Of a stretch of DNA of 64,000 nt, positions 32,501-39,985 are shown piece after piece. The notes below the pieces were generated by a model. It saw only the letters and a list, made by a program, of their open reading frames with translations, was not told the origin of the DNA and searched no databases. Within the stretch, counting starts at the first letter, position 1, and the number at the start of each line of letters is the position of its first letter. This DNA comes from Micromonospora costi (GTDB lineage: Bacteria > Actinomycetota > Actinomycetes > Mycobacteriales > Micromonosporaceae): assembly GCF_003626655.1 (NCBI RefSeq), contig NZ_RBAN01000001.1, positions 1,860,001 to 1,924,000 of the forward strand, in the 5' to 3' direction. The position numbers and the translations under genes were made by a program.

Positions 32501-32631
32501 GCGAGCACCGCGACCTGGTCGCCGAGGAGGTGCTGGCCACGGACTGCGGCGAGGGCGAGCCGTCGTGGTCCGGCGCGGAGCCGTTCACCGAGGAGTCGCT
32601 GGGCCTCACCTTCTGGCTCCGCCGGTCCTGA
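29509..32631 (+). CDS. ileS: Isoleucine--tRNA ligase
   Basis: 1040 residues. Class I synthetase: the HIGH-like motif in PPTANGMPGAHHIEA (residues 47-61), editing CP1 domain (TLPSNVAVAVHPDVRYVVA ... TDSGTGLVHQAPAFGADD), tryptophan/zinc-type segment HCWRCHTALIYYAQPSWYVR, class-defining DGRKMSKHLGN (KMSKS motif with His as last residue) and C-terminal anticodon-binding domain. The NGMPGAHH form and the length are those of the eukaryote-like (type 2) IleS found in several actinobacteria, which tends to be less sensitive to mupirocin; that property is an inference. Attaches isoleucine to tRNA-Ile. Regulated by the T-box upstream. Confidence 0.98.
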   Translation: MYRSVPTQVDLPDLDREVLHFWHANSIFRRSLEQSEGRPEWVFYEGPPTANGMPGAHHIEARVFKDVFPRYKTMKGFHVARKAGWDCHGLPVELAVERELGFSGKQDIEKYGIAEFNARCRESVTRHTDAFAELTERMGYWVDMDDAYRTMDPEYIESVWWSLKQIFDKGLLVEDFRVAPWCPRDETGLSDHELAQGYETVVDPSVFVRFPLTSGPLAGRAALLVWTTTPWTLPSNVAVAVHPDVRYVVASDGNEQLVVAEPLLAYALGDGWEMTGESFKGKELERWTYRPPFDLVEVPDAHFVVLASYVTTDSGTGLVHQAPAFGADDLATARAYGLPMVNPVQSNGRFFPEIPLVGGRFFKEADRPLIEDLQLRGLLFKNVPYEHTYPHCWRCHTALIYYAQPSWYVRTTAVRDALLRENERTTWHPATVKYGRYGDWLNNNVDWALSRRRYWGTPLPIWRCPNDHLTCVGSLAELSELTGSDVTGLDPHRPFIDEVTFACHCGETARRVPEVIDAWYDSGSMPFAQFGYPYRNADLFAKRYPAQFISEAIDQTRGWFYTLMAVGTLVFDRSSYENVVCLGHILAEDGRKMSKHLGNILEPIPLMDQHGADAVRWFMAAVGSPWSARRVGHTALQEVVRKILLTYWNTVAFQSLYGRTAGWTPSADDPAPADRPVLDRWVLSELNTLVQQVDAAMADFDTHQTGRLLATFVDDLSNWYVRRSRRRFWRGDRAALATLHEALATVTLLLAPLTPFITERVWQDLVVPVDPEAPQSVHLAPYPVADESLIDPALSRQMALARRLVELGRAARADSGMKVRQPLSRALASANGFDELGPELLAEIAAELNVGSVDPMGGAGRSLVDTTAKANFRALGKRFGKTVQQVAKAIAAADAATLRDSLRDTGSATVQVGDESVTLGPDEVVVTETPREGWAVASDAGATVALDLHLTPELRRAGAARDAIRQIQEARKASGLEVTDRIELRWRTDREETALALREHRDLVAEEVLATDCGEGEPSWSGAEPFTEESLGLTFWLRRS

Positions 32632-32638
32632 CCGGAGG

Positions 32639-32675
32639 CGGGGTGTCCCGGGCCGCGGCGGCCCGGGGCACCCCG
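32639..32675. terminator. Bidirectional terminator between ileS and the BTAD regulator
   Basis: CGGGGTG (32639-32645) with CACCCCG (32669-32675) closes an inner CCCGGGCC/GGCCCGGG stem; it sits between convergent stops. Confidence 0.85.
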
Positions 32676-32679
32676 TGCG

Positions 32680-35600
32680 TCAACCCGCCGCTGCGAGGCG
32701 CGCCGCGAGCGCCCGGGCCGTCCGGTCGTGCGCGGCCGCCTCGTCCGTACGGCCCAGCGCGGTCGCGAGGTCGGCCAGGTGCCGGGCCACCGGGCCGAGG
32801 CTGAGCGCACCGCTGCCCGCCCCGGCCAGCTCGGGGGCGGCGGGCAGCAGCTCGGCGTACGCGTACCGCATCGCCGGCTCGTCGCCGACGGCGAGCGCGG
32901 CACGGGCGGTCAGGCAGAGCCGGGCCTCCCGGAGCAGGTCGTGCGGTGACTCGGGCAGGGCCCGCAGGGCGGCCACGGTCTCGTCCCGGCGACCGGCGGC
33001 GGCCAGCACGAGTGCGTGCACCCACGGTTCGTACGGCCCGAGGTCCCCCTCCGGCACGTCCACCGGCGCGCTCGGGAGCGCGTCGGCGAGCCGCGTCGAC
33101 AGCAGCGCGAGCGGCAGCAGACCCTCCGCCATGCCGGGCATCCCCGCGGCCGGTGTCCGGGCCGCCGCCCGCCGGTACGCGACCTCCGCCTCGGCGTGCC
33201 TCCCGAGCAGGGCGAGGCGCAGCGCGGCGTACCACTGTGTGAACACGCCCACGAGGGGCAGGTCGTGCCGGGCGGCGAGCCGGTCGGCGGCGGCCGCGGC
33301 CGCGTCGGCGGCGGGAAGATCGGCCAGCGCGGCGTTGGCCTGCACCACGATGAGGTGGCCGAGCACCTCGAAGGTCACCAGATCGTGCCGGGCCGCGACG
33401 TCGACCAGCTCGGCGCCGAGGCGCGCCCGCTCGGCGGCGAGGCCGGCCCGCCCGAACGTGTGCATGAAACGCGCGTTGAGCGCGAACGCCAGCAGCGCCG
33501 GACGGCCCAGCTCTCGGGCGATGGCCTCGGCCTCGACGGCCGCCTGGCGACCCCGGTCACCGGTGGTGCCGCGCAGCTCCAGGGCGAGCGTGCTGAGCAG
33601 GCGGCTGCGCAGCTCCGGATCGGCCGCGCCCGCCGCGGCCAGCGTACGGTCGGTGGCCTCGACGATACGGCGGGAGAGCGCCTCGTCGTCGTTGCGGGTC
33701 CACACGGCCGGCACGTCGAAGGCCGTGAGCACGGCCGCGACCAGTGCGGGGTCGTCGAGCGTCTCGGCCGTGCGGATCGCCTCGGCCCGGTAGTGGCGGG
33801 TGCGATCCAGGTGACCGGTGACGGCCAGCGCCCGGCCGAGACCCATGACCGCGTCGAGCCGCCCCCGTACGTCGCCGTCGCCGGCCCGGTCGTGCGCCTC
33901 GACGGCCTGCTGCCACAGCCGCGCCGCCTGGTGCGGATGGGCGCGGCGCTCGGCCTGCTCGGCGGCGATCCGGGCGTAGCGGGCCGCCCGCCCGGCCGTG
34001 GCCCGAGTCGCGGCAGCGGAGAAGTGGTGGGCGAGGGCCACCACGTCGTCCGGGTGCAGGCGCTCGACGGCCTCGCCGGCGGCGGCGTGCCAGCGGGCCC
34101 GGCGCGGCGCCGACAGGTCGTCGTACAGCGTGTCGCGGACCAGGACGTGGGTGAACCGCAGCGCGCCGTCCTCCTCGGTGAGGAACCCGGCGGACAGCGC
34201 CCGGTCCAATGCGTCGAGCACCACGGCGTCGCCCCCCGCGAACGCGGCCAGCACGTCCGGGTCGACGTCCCGGCCGAGGACCGCGGCCTGCCGCAGCACG
34301 TCCTGCGCCGCCGCCGGCAGTCGGGTGAGCCGGTGCCGGATGACGTCCCGAACCCCGGCCGGCACCCGGTCCAGCGCCGCCTCGCCCTCGGTGGCCAGCA
34401 GCCGGGCCAGCTCCCGTACGAAGAACGGGTTGCCGCCGCTGCGCCGGTGGATCGTCCGCACGGCGGCGCCGTCCAGCTCCCGTCCGGCGACGGCGCGGGC
34501 GAGGTCACCGGTCGACGGTTCGGCGAGCCCGCCCAGGTAGACGCGGAGCGGCTCGACACGCGCGAACCGGGCCAGTGCCGCCGTCAGCTCCGGCGTGATC
34601 TCGGTGGCCCGGTACGTGCCCACCACCAGCACCGGGCCGCCGACCGCGTCCGGCTCGGTGAGCAGCGCGGTGAGCAGGTCGAGGGTGCCCTCGTCCGCCC
34701 GGTGCAGGTCGTCCAGCACCAGCAGCACCGGCGCGGCGCCCGCCACCGCGCCGAGCTGCGCCGCGGCGGCGCGGTGCAGCCGGAACCGGGCCACGGCCGG
34801 ATCGGCCCCGGCGGTCTCCTCCGCGGGCGGTTCGACGCCGGTCTCCGCGGCCAACCGGTCGGCGACCTGCCGCCACGGCCAGGCCACCGGAGCGCCGTCG
34901 TACTCCGGGCTGCGGCCCCAGGCCGTGACCCAACCGGCCGCCGCCAGCTCGGCGGTGAGCGCCTCCGCGAGCGCGGACTTGCCGGCGCCGGCGTCGCCGG
35001 AGACCAGGGCGAGGGTCGGCGTGCCGCGCCGGACGGCCCGCTCGGCCGCCTGCCGGAGGCGGGCCAGCTCCTCGTCCCGCCCCACGAACGGTCGCCGCCC
35101 CGCGCCGCCGGCCGCCGGTGCGGCGGCGGGCGCGATCCGCGGGGCCGGCCCGGTCAGGCCGGTCGGTTCCGGCGGGCCAGTCGGGGTCGGTGGGCCAGTC
35201 GGGACGGCCGCGCCGGTCGGGGCCGGCGGGCCGGTCAGGTGCGGGGCCTGGGCGAGGATGTCCGCCTCCAACTGCCGCAGCCGGGGGCCGGGGTCGACAC
35301 CGAGCCGGGTCACCAACGTCTCCCGGGCGCTGCGCAGCGCGGCCAGCGCGTCGCCCTGCCGGTCCGCCCGGTACAGGGCCAGGGCCAGCAGCCGCCAGGC
35401 GTCCTCGCGCAGCGGGTGATCGGCGACATGCGCCCGCAGGTCCGACGCGGCCTCGGCGGCCCGCCCGAGGGCCAGCAGGGCCTCCGCCCGCCGCTCGACG
35501 GCCAGCATCCGCAGCTCGTCCAGGCGGTCGATCTCCGCGCGGGCCCAGCTCCGGTCGGCGTACTCGGCGTAGGCGGGGCCGCGCCACAGGGCGAGCGCGT

Positions 35601-35994
35601 CGTCGAGGCGGGCCAGCGCCACCCCGGGCTGCCCGTCGGTGAGCAGGTCCGCCGAGGCGGCCACCGCCGTCTCGAACCGCCAGGCGTCCACGGCGTCGGG
35701 TGCCGGATGCAGCGCGTACCCGGGGGGCGTGGTGACCAGCAGGCGGGGCGGCCGGCGGGGTGGCCGCTCGGGTTCCAGGGCGCGGCGCAGGTCGGCCACG
35801 AAGGTCCGCAGCGCGGCGACGGCCCCGTCCGGTGGCTCCTCCCACAGGGCGTCGACCAGGCGGTCGACCGGCACCACCCGACCGCGGGCGACCAGCAGCC
35901 GGGCCAGTACGGCGCGTTGGCGGGCGCCCCGGAGCGCCACGGGCCCCCGGGCGTCGTCGGCCCGCACCGCCCCGAGCACGCCGAACGTCACCAT
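32680..35994 (-). CDS. Giant AfsR/SARP-type regulator with AAA ATPase (BTAD-LuxR-like MalT)
   Basis: 1104 residues. Residues 1-95 are an OmpR-like winged helix (ALRGARQRAVLARLLVARGR, RTFVADLRRALEP), residues 100-250 a bacterial transcriptional activation domain (WRFETAVAASADLLTDG, LREDAWRLLALALYRADRQG, LGVDPGPRLRQLEADIL). Residues 255-290 are a Pro/Thr/Gly linker with imperfect GPPxPTG repeats. An AAA/STAND ATPase starts at VSGDAGAGKSALAEAL (Walker A 333-340) with Walker B LLVLDDLHRAD. The rest is TPR-like repeats. Such regulators couple an ATP-dependent switch to activation of secondary-metabolism or neighbouring genes. A divergent hydrolase gene with three direct repeats in between is the obvious local target. 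Confidence 0.93.
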   Translation of the reverse strand: MVTFGVLGAVRADDARGPVALRGARQRAVLARLLVARGRVVPVDRLVDALWEEPPDGAVAALRTFVADLRRALEPERPPRRPPRLLVTTPPGYALHPAPDAVDAWRFETAVAASADLLTDGQPGVALARLDDALALWRGPAYAEYADRSWARAEIDRLDELRMLAVERRAEALLALGRAAEAASDLRAHVADHPLREDAWRLLALALYRADRQGDALAALRSARETLVTRLGVDPGPRLRQLEADILAQAPHLTGPPAPTGAAVPTGPPTPTGPPEPTGLTGPAPRIAPAAAPAAGGAGRRPFVGRDEELARLRQAAERAVRRGTPTLALVSGDAGAGKSALAEALTAELAAAGWVTAWGRSPEYDGAPVAWPWRQVADRLAAETGVEPPAEETAGADPAVARFRLHRAAAAQLGAVAGAAPVLLVLDDLHRADEGTLDLLTALLTEPDAVGGPVLVVGTYRATEITPELTAALARFARVEPLRVYLGGLAEPSTGDLARAVAGRELDGAAVRTIHRRSGGNPFFVRELARLLATEGEAALDRVPAGVRDVIRHRLTRLPAAAQDVLRQAAVLGRDVDPDVLAAFAGGDAVVLDALDRALSAGFLTEEDGALRFTHVLVRDTLYDDLSAPRRARWHAAAGEAVERLHPDDVVALAHHFSAAATRATAGRAARYARIAAEQAERRAHPHQAARLWQQAVEAHDRAGDGDVRGRLDAVMGLGRALAVTGHLDRTRHYRAEAIRTAETLDDPALVAAVLTAFDVPAVWTRNDDEALSRRIVEATDRTLAAAGAADPELRSRLLSTLALELRGTTGDRGRQAAVEAEAIARELGRPALLAFALNARFMHTFGRAGLAAERARLGAELVDVAARHDLVTFEVLGHLIVVQANAALADLPAADAAAAAADRLAARHDLPLVGVFTQWYAALRLALLGRHAEAEVAYRRAAARTPAAGMPGMAEGLLPLALLSTRLADALPSAPVDVPEGDLGPYEPWVHALVLAAAGRRDETVAALRALPESPHDLLREARLCLTARAALAVGDEPAMRYAYAELLPAAPELAGAGSGALSLGPVARHLADLATALGRTDEAAAHDRTARALAARLAAAG

Positions 35995-36090
35995 GGCCCC
36001 AATCTAGGCAGGGCCGGCCGGGCGGAGCCGGTCGGTGACGGCCGAGGGGGCCGTCGGCCGGCGTGTCGCCTCGCCGGGACGTCGGGGATC

Positions 36091-36124
36091 GGGCACTCAT
36101 CCGGGCACTCATCCGGCACTCATC
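36091..36124 (+). repeat. Three direct repeats in front of the hydrolase gene
   Basis: GGCACTCATCC occurs at 36092, 36104 and 36115 (spacing 12 and 11 bases; the last copy ends CG). BTAD/SARP proteins bind direct repeats about one helical turn apart, so this is a candidate site for the divergent regulator. The 220-base gap otherwise shows no gene. Confidence 0.5.
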
Positions 36125-36214
36125 GCCTGCTGATCGGCGGGACGCAGGCTCGACGCGTAACACCGGGTGCGGGCCGCTGGTCCGCCCCGGACCTCCGACA
36201 ACGAAAGGCTCCCC

Positions 36215-37087
36215 GTGGAGATCAAGGGCTTCGACTACCAGCGCGTCACCGTGGACGACGGCGTGACGCTCCGGGCGGCCGTGGGCGGCTCCGGCAGCCC
36301 GGTCGTCCTGCTGCACGGTTTCCCCCAGACCCACCTCATGTGGCGGCACGTGGCCGCCGACCTCGCCGCCGACCACACGGTGATCTGCCCGGACCTGCGC
36401 GGCTACGGTGCCAGCGACAAGCCGGCCGACACCGACGGCGAGCGGTACGCCAAGCGGACGATGGCCGCCGACGTGGTGGCGCTCGCCCGGGCGCTCGGGT
36501 TCGACCGGTTCGCCCTGGCCGGCCACGACCGCGGGGCGCTGGTCGCCGTCCGGGCCGGCCTCGACCACCCGGACGCGGTCACCCACCTCGCGGCGCTCGA
36601 CGTGCTGCCCACCCTCGACATGTGGGACGTCCTGCACGGCACCACGGCGGCCGTGGGCTTCCACCTCTACCTCATGGCCCAGCCGCCCGGCCTGCCCGAG
36701 CAGCTGATCAGCGGGAGCCCGGACGCGTTCTTCGGGCACTTTCTGGACATCTGGACCCGCGACCCGGAGGCGATCCCCGCCGACGTGCGGGCCGCGTACC
36801 TGGCGGCGTCCCGGGAGGCCGTCACCTCGATCGTGGCCGACTACCGGGCCTCGGCCGGGATCGACGTCGCGCACGACGAGGCCGACCGCGCGGCGGGTAA
36901 CCGGCTGCGGATGCCGGTGACCGTCCTCCAGCAGGACTGGGGCGCCGCCCTCGGTTACGACGCCGCCGCGCTGTGGCGGGCCTGGGCGCCCGACCTGGCG
37001 CACCGCACCGTCTCGTGCGGCCACTTCATGGCCGAGGAGGCGCCGGCGGAGGTCGTCGAGGCGTTGCGGGCGCTGCTCGCCCGGTAA
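36215..37087 (+). CDS. Alpha/beta hydrolase, haloacetate dehalogenase/epoxide hydrolase-like
   Basis: 290 residues from GTG. Oxyanion motif LLHGFPQTHLMW (33-44), DLRGYGASDKP (60-70), nucleophile elbow AGHDRGAL with Asp105 rather than Ser, and catalytic His in RTVSCGHFMAEEAP. An Asp nucleophile means ester-intermediate chemistry on epoxides or haloacids. Fluoroacetate dehalogenases have a second Arg three residues after HDR; here that position is Leu (HDRGAL), so dehalogenation of fluoroacetate is doubtful and epoxide or another haloacid is more likely. Divergent from the giant BTAD regulator. Confidence 0.92.
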   Translation: MEIKGFDYQRVTVDDGVTLRAAVGGSGSPVVLLHGFPQTHLMWRHVAADLAADHTVICPDLRGYGASDKPADTDGERYAKRTMAADVVALARALGFDRFALAGHDRGALVAVRAGLDHPDAVTHLAALDVLPTLDMWDVLHGTTAAVGFHLYLMAQPPGLPEQLISGSPDAFFGHFLDIWTRDPEAIPADVRAAYLAASREAVTSIVADYRASAGIDVAHDEADRAAGNRLRMPVTVLQQDWGAALGYDAAALWRAWAPDLAHRTVSCGHFMAEEAPAEVVEALRALLAR

Positions 37088-37186
37088 GGGCGGCGGCTCA
37101 CGGCCGGCTCGGCTGTCCGCCCGAGCCGGCCGCCAGTCGTCACCCGATGTCACTGCGCGAGCGCCGACCGGCACCCACCTCCCGCC

Positions 37187-37308
37187 CTTTGCTCTGCACC
37201 CCTATAGGCACCAAGCACGCAGCGTCATGACAGCTCGGCATCGGATCGGTGCCGCTCCGAGATTTCACCAGCTCATCGCCGTGGTGCGTCCGCGGGTGCA
37301 GAGCAAAG
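37187..37308. repeat. 122-bp noncoding element with 15-bp inverted ends
   Basis: CTTTGCTCTGCACCC (37187-37201) and its perfect complement GGGTGCAGAGCAAAG (37294-37308) bound a 92-base core. The core has further pairing (GGCACC at 37207 with GGTGCC at 37248; CTCCGAG). No open frame. It could be a MITE-like or REP-like unit or a structured RNA. It sits between the hydrolase and the ECF42 operon; the rest of 37088-37392 shows no gene. Confidence 0.65.
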
Positions 37309-37392
37309 CGTCGAGATGGGGTACACGCCGGATCGAGCGGGCAGTGACTCTCCGTCACCCTCGGAGCGGAGGGCAGAATTTTTCCGAGGGCG

Positions 37393-37420
37393 TGTCGATC
37401 CGCGCCGGTCCCGTTCGTCG
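37393..37420 (+). promoter_or_regulatory. ECF42-type promoter of the DGPF/sigma operon
   Basis: TGTCGA (37393-37398), a 17-base spacer and CGTCG (37416-37420), about 40 bases before the DGPF gene. This agrees with the ECF42 consensus I recall (TGTCGA at -35, CGWC-like at -10), so the operon is probably autoregulated. Confidence 0.65.
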
Positions 37421-37458
37421 TCACGGCGTACGGCAACCGGGAGAGACAGGAGTGGGAC

Positions 37459-37794
37459 ATGAAGTACATGCTGCTGATCTACAGCGGGTCCGCGGAGGCG
37501 CCGGACCCGTGCACCTTCGAGGACTGGGTGGCCTACGACAAGGAGGCCACGGAGGCGGGGATCGTCGTCTCCGGCCACTCGCTGGCCGACCTGACCACCG
37601 CCACCACCGTCCGGGTCGACGCGACCGGTGAGCGGGCCGTCACCGACGGGCCGTTCGCCGAGACGCGGGAGGTGCTGGGCGGCTACTACGTCATCGACGT
37701 ACCGAACCTCGACGTCGCCCTGGACTGGGCGGCCCGCTGCCCCGGGTCACGGGGCAACGGGGCGGTCGAGGTGCGGCCGGTCGCCGAGTTCTAG
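37459..37794 (+). CDS. YciI-like DGPF-domain protein
   Basis: 111 residues; ATG with GAGAGACAGGAG-like ribosome site. Ferredoxin-like YCII fold: MKYMLLIYSG at the N-terminus, VVSGHSLADLTTATTVRVDA, and the diagnostic AVTDGPFAETREVLGGYYVI. DGPF proteins are almost always encoded beside ECF42 sigma factors and are their main known target; their biochemical role is unknown. Eight bases separate it from the sigma gene, one operon with its own ECF42-type promoter. Confidence 0.95.
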   Translation: MKYMLLIYSGSAEAPDPCTFEDWVAYDKEATEAGIVVSGHSLADLTTATTVRVDATGERAVTDGPFAETREVLGGYYVIDVPNLDVALDWAARCPGSRGNGAVEVRPVAEF

Positions 37795-37802
37795 GCGCGA
37801 CC

Positions 37803-39068
37803 GTGACGGACGAGCGGGCAGCCGGCACGCACGGCTCGGTCGAGGCGGTGTTCCGCGAGGAACGCGGCCGGCTGCTCGCCGCCCTGGTCCACCGCTTCGG
37901 CGACCTCGACCTCGCCGAGGACGTCGCGTCCGAGGCGATCGAGGCGGCCCTGCGGCACTGGCCGGCGGACGGCGTACCGGCCCGGCCCGGCGCCTGGCTG
38001 CTCACCACGGCCCGCCGCCGGGCCGTCGACCGCCTGCGGCGCGACCAGGCGTACGCGGCCCGGCTGGCCCTCCTGGCCGCGGAGGCGGAGCGGGCCGGCC
38101 CGGCCGCGCCCGCGGACACCGACGGTGGCCTGCCCGACGAGCGGCTGCGGCTCTTCTTCACCTGTGCCCACCCGGCGCTGCCCGCCGCGGACCGCGGGGC
38201 GCTGACCCTGCGCTATCTCGCCGGGCTGACAACACCCGAGGTGGCGCGGGCCTACCTCGTTCCGACCGCGACGATGGCCCAGCGGCTGGTACGCGCCAAG
38301 AAGAAGATCCGCGAGGCGCGGATCCCGTTCCGGGTTCCCGACCCGCACGAGCTGCCGGGGCGCCTGCCCGGGGTGCTCCAGGCGGTCTACTCGATCTTCA
38401 CGGAGGGGTACGCGGCCAGCTCCGGCCCGCACCTCCAGCGCCTCGACCTCGCCGAGGAGGCCATCCGGCTGGCCCGGATCCTGCGCCGGCTGCTGCCCGC
38501 CGAGCGCGAGGTGGCCGGCCTGCTCGGGCTCATGCTGCTGGTCCACGCACGGCGGGACGCCCGCACCGGCCCCGGTGGCGAGCTGGTGCTCCTCGACGCC
38601 CAGGACCGCACCCGGTGGGACCGGGACATGATCGCCGAGGGGCAGGCGCTGGTGCTCACGGCGCTGACCGGCGGCCCGCCCGGCCCGTACGGCGTGCAGG
38701 CCGCCATCGCCGCGCTGCACGACGAGGCCGCCGACGAGGCGTCCACCGACTGGCCGCAGGTGGTCGCGCTCTACGACGTCCTCCTGGTGCTGTCGCCGTC
38801 GCCGGTGGTCGCGCTGAACCGGGCCGCGGCGGTCGCCATGCGGGACGGCCCGGAAGCCGGCCTCGCCCTGCTCGACGACCTGGCCGGGGAGCCGCAGTTG
38901 CGGGGTCACCACCCCTACCCGGCGGCGCGGGCGGACCTGCTGCGCCGGCTCGGCCGCCGCGCGGAGGCCGCGGTCGCCTACCGGGAGGCGCTGGACCTCG
39001 CGGGCACCGAGCCGGAGCGGGAGCACCTGCGCCGCCGGCTGGCCGCGGTCGAGGCGGACACCGCCTGA
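37803..39068 (+). CDS. ECF42-group RNA polymerase sigma factor with C-terminal extension
   Basis: 421 residues, about twice a normal ECF sigma. Region 2: VEAVFREERGRLLAALVHRF, GDLDLAEDVASEAIEAALRH, WLLTTARRRAVDRLRRD. Region 4: LTLRYLAGLTTPEVARAYLV, PTATMAQRLVRAKKKIREAR. The 220-residue C-terminal part (VLQAVYSIFTEGYAASSGPH, LLGLMLLVHARRDARTGPGG, VALNRAAAVAMRDGPEAGLA) is the TPR-like domain specific to ECF42 (annotated DUF6596), thought to replace an anti-sigma factor. No anti-sigma gene is present. The DGPF gene directly upstream is its expected target. Confidence 0.95.
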   Translation: MTDERAAGTHGSVEAVFREERGRLLAALVHRFGDLDLAEDVASEAIEAALRHWPADGVPARPGAWLLTTARRRAVDRLRRDQAYAARLALLAAEAERAGPAAPADTDGGLPDERLRLFFTCAHPALPAADRGALTLRYLAGLTTPEVARAYLVPTATMAQRLVRAKKKIREARIPFRVPDPHELPGRLPGVLQAVYSIFTEGYAASSGPHLQRLDLAEEAIRLARILRRLLPAEREVAGLLGLMLLVHARRDARTGPGGELVLLDAQDRTRWDRDMIAEGQALVLTALTGGPPGPYGVQAAIAALHDEAADEASTDWPQVVALYDVLLVLSPSPVVALNRAAAVAMRDGPEAGLALLDDLAGEPQLRGHHPYPAARADLLRRLGRRAEAAVAYREALDLAGTEPEREHLRRRLAAVEADTA

Positions 39069-39076
39069 CGCGCCGG

Positions 39077-39985
39077 TCAGCGGCTGGCGCGGGCACGCTC
39101 CTCGGCGACGAGTTCCCGGGTGGCCGGGGCGACCTCGGCGGCGAACAGTTCGAGCGTGGCCGGGTCGTCGGCGGCCAGGATGAACGCGCTCACCCCGTAC
39201 TCCAGGGCCAGGCCCGCGAGGTCCTCCGCCCACTGCTCCGGCGGACCGTCGAGCAGCGCCCGGCCGTTGGTAGCGAACCGGCCGCCGATGTTGAGCAGCC
39301 GGCGCACCCCCGCGGGGTCCCGGCCGGCCGCGACGGCACCCTCATCGATGTGGGCGTTCATCGCCGTGAGATCGGCCGGCCCGCCCGAGAGGTACTGGAG
39401 GGTGGGCAGCCAGCCGTCGGCCACCCGCCCGGTCAGGCGCAGCATCCTCGGCTTGTACGCGCCGATCCAGACCTTCACGTCGTGGGCCGGCGCCGGACCC
39501 CGCTTCGCGCCCTGGACGCGGTAGTACGTGCCGTCGACGCGGATGCCGCCCGGCCTGTCGGCCGCCCACACCTCGCGGATGACGTGGATGGCCTCCTCCA
39601 GCGCGTCCACGGCCTGGCCGGGGCTGAGCCGCCGGCCGCCCATCGCCTCGATGGCGTCCCAGAACCCGCCGGCGCCGATGCCCAGCTCGAAGCGGCCGCC
39701 ACTCAGCAGGTCGAGGCTCGCCGCGCTGCGCGCCAGCACCGCCGGCTGCCGCAGCGGCAGGTTGAGCACGTTGCCGCTGAGGTGGATCCGCTCGGTGCGC
39801 GCGGCCGCGTAGCTCAGCAGCGTCCACGTGTCGTGGAACCGCGGCTGGTACGGGTGGTCCTGGAAGGTGACCAGGTCCAGCCCGGCCCGGTCGGCGGTCA
39901 CGGCCAGGTCCACGGCGTGGTGGACGGGCTGGGCGGTGGGGGTCACGAAGGCACCGAAGAGCAGGTCGTGCCCGTAGTCGGTCAT
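39077..39985 (-). CDS. LLM-class (luciferase-like) flavin/F420-dependent oxidoreductase
   Basis: 302 residues. Bacterial luciferase-like TIM barrel: LLFGAFVTPTAQPVHHAVDL, DLVTFQDHPYQPRFHDTWTL, AARTERIHLSGNVLNLPLRQ, PAVLARSAASLDLLSGGRFE, LGIGAGGFWDAIEAMGG, KVWIGAYKPRMLRLTGRVAD. The GLGAGGF/W variant and cis-peptide region suggest the F420- or FMN-dependent subgroup of actinobacteria. It is a close paralogue of the N-terminal half of the next gene and its start overlaps that gene's stop (ATGA), so the two are co-translated and may form a heteromer. Confidence 0.93.
   Translation of the reverse strand: MTDYGHDLLFGAFVTPTAQPVHHAVDLAVTADRAGLDLVTFQDHPYQPRFHDTWTLLSYAAARTERIHLSGNVLNLPLRQPAVLARSAASLDLLSGGRFELGIGAGGFWDAIEAMGGRRLSPGQAVDALEEAIHVIREVWAADRPGGIRVDGTYYRVQGAKRGPAPAHDVKVWIGAYKPRMLRLTGRVADGWLPTLQYLSGGPADLTAMNAHIDEGAVAAGRDPAGVRRLLNIGGRFATNGRALLDGPPEQWAEDLAGLALEYGVSAFILAADDPATLELFAAEVAPATRELVAEERARASR

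Noticed and set aside
29104..32508. 1134-residue frame antisense to ileS
   Set aside because: Shadow caused by GC-rich third positions; ileS itself has all synthetase motifs.
36091..36124. Short CRISPR-like direct repeats
   Set aside because: Units are 11-12 bases with no spacers and no cas genes; a regulatory repeat is more likely.
33016..36900. 1294-residue plus-strand frame antisense to the giant BTAD regulator
   Set aside because: Repetitive Arg/Gly/Val composition and crosses the divergent promoter and the hydrolase start; a shadow.
37187..37308. Inverted repeat as a simple terminator of the hydrolase gene
   Set aside because: The arms are 92 bases apart, too far for an intrinsic terminator, and lie 100 bases after the stop.
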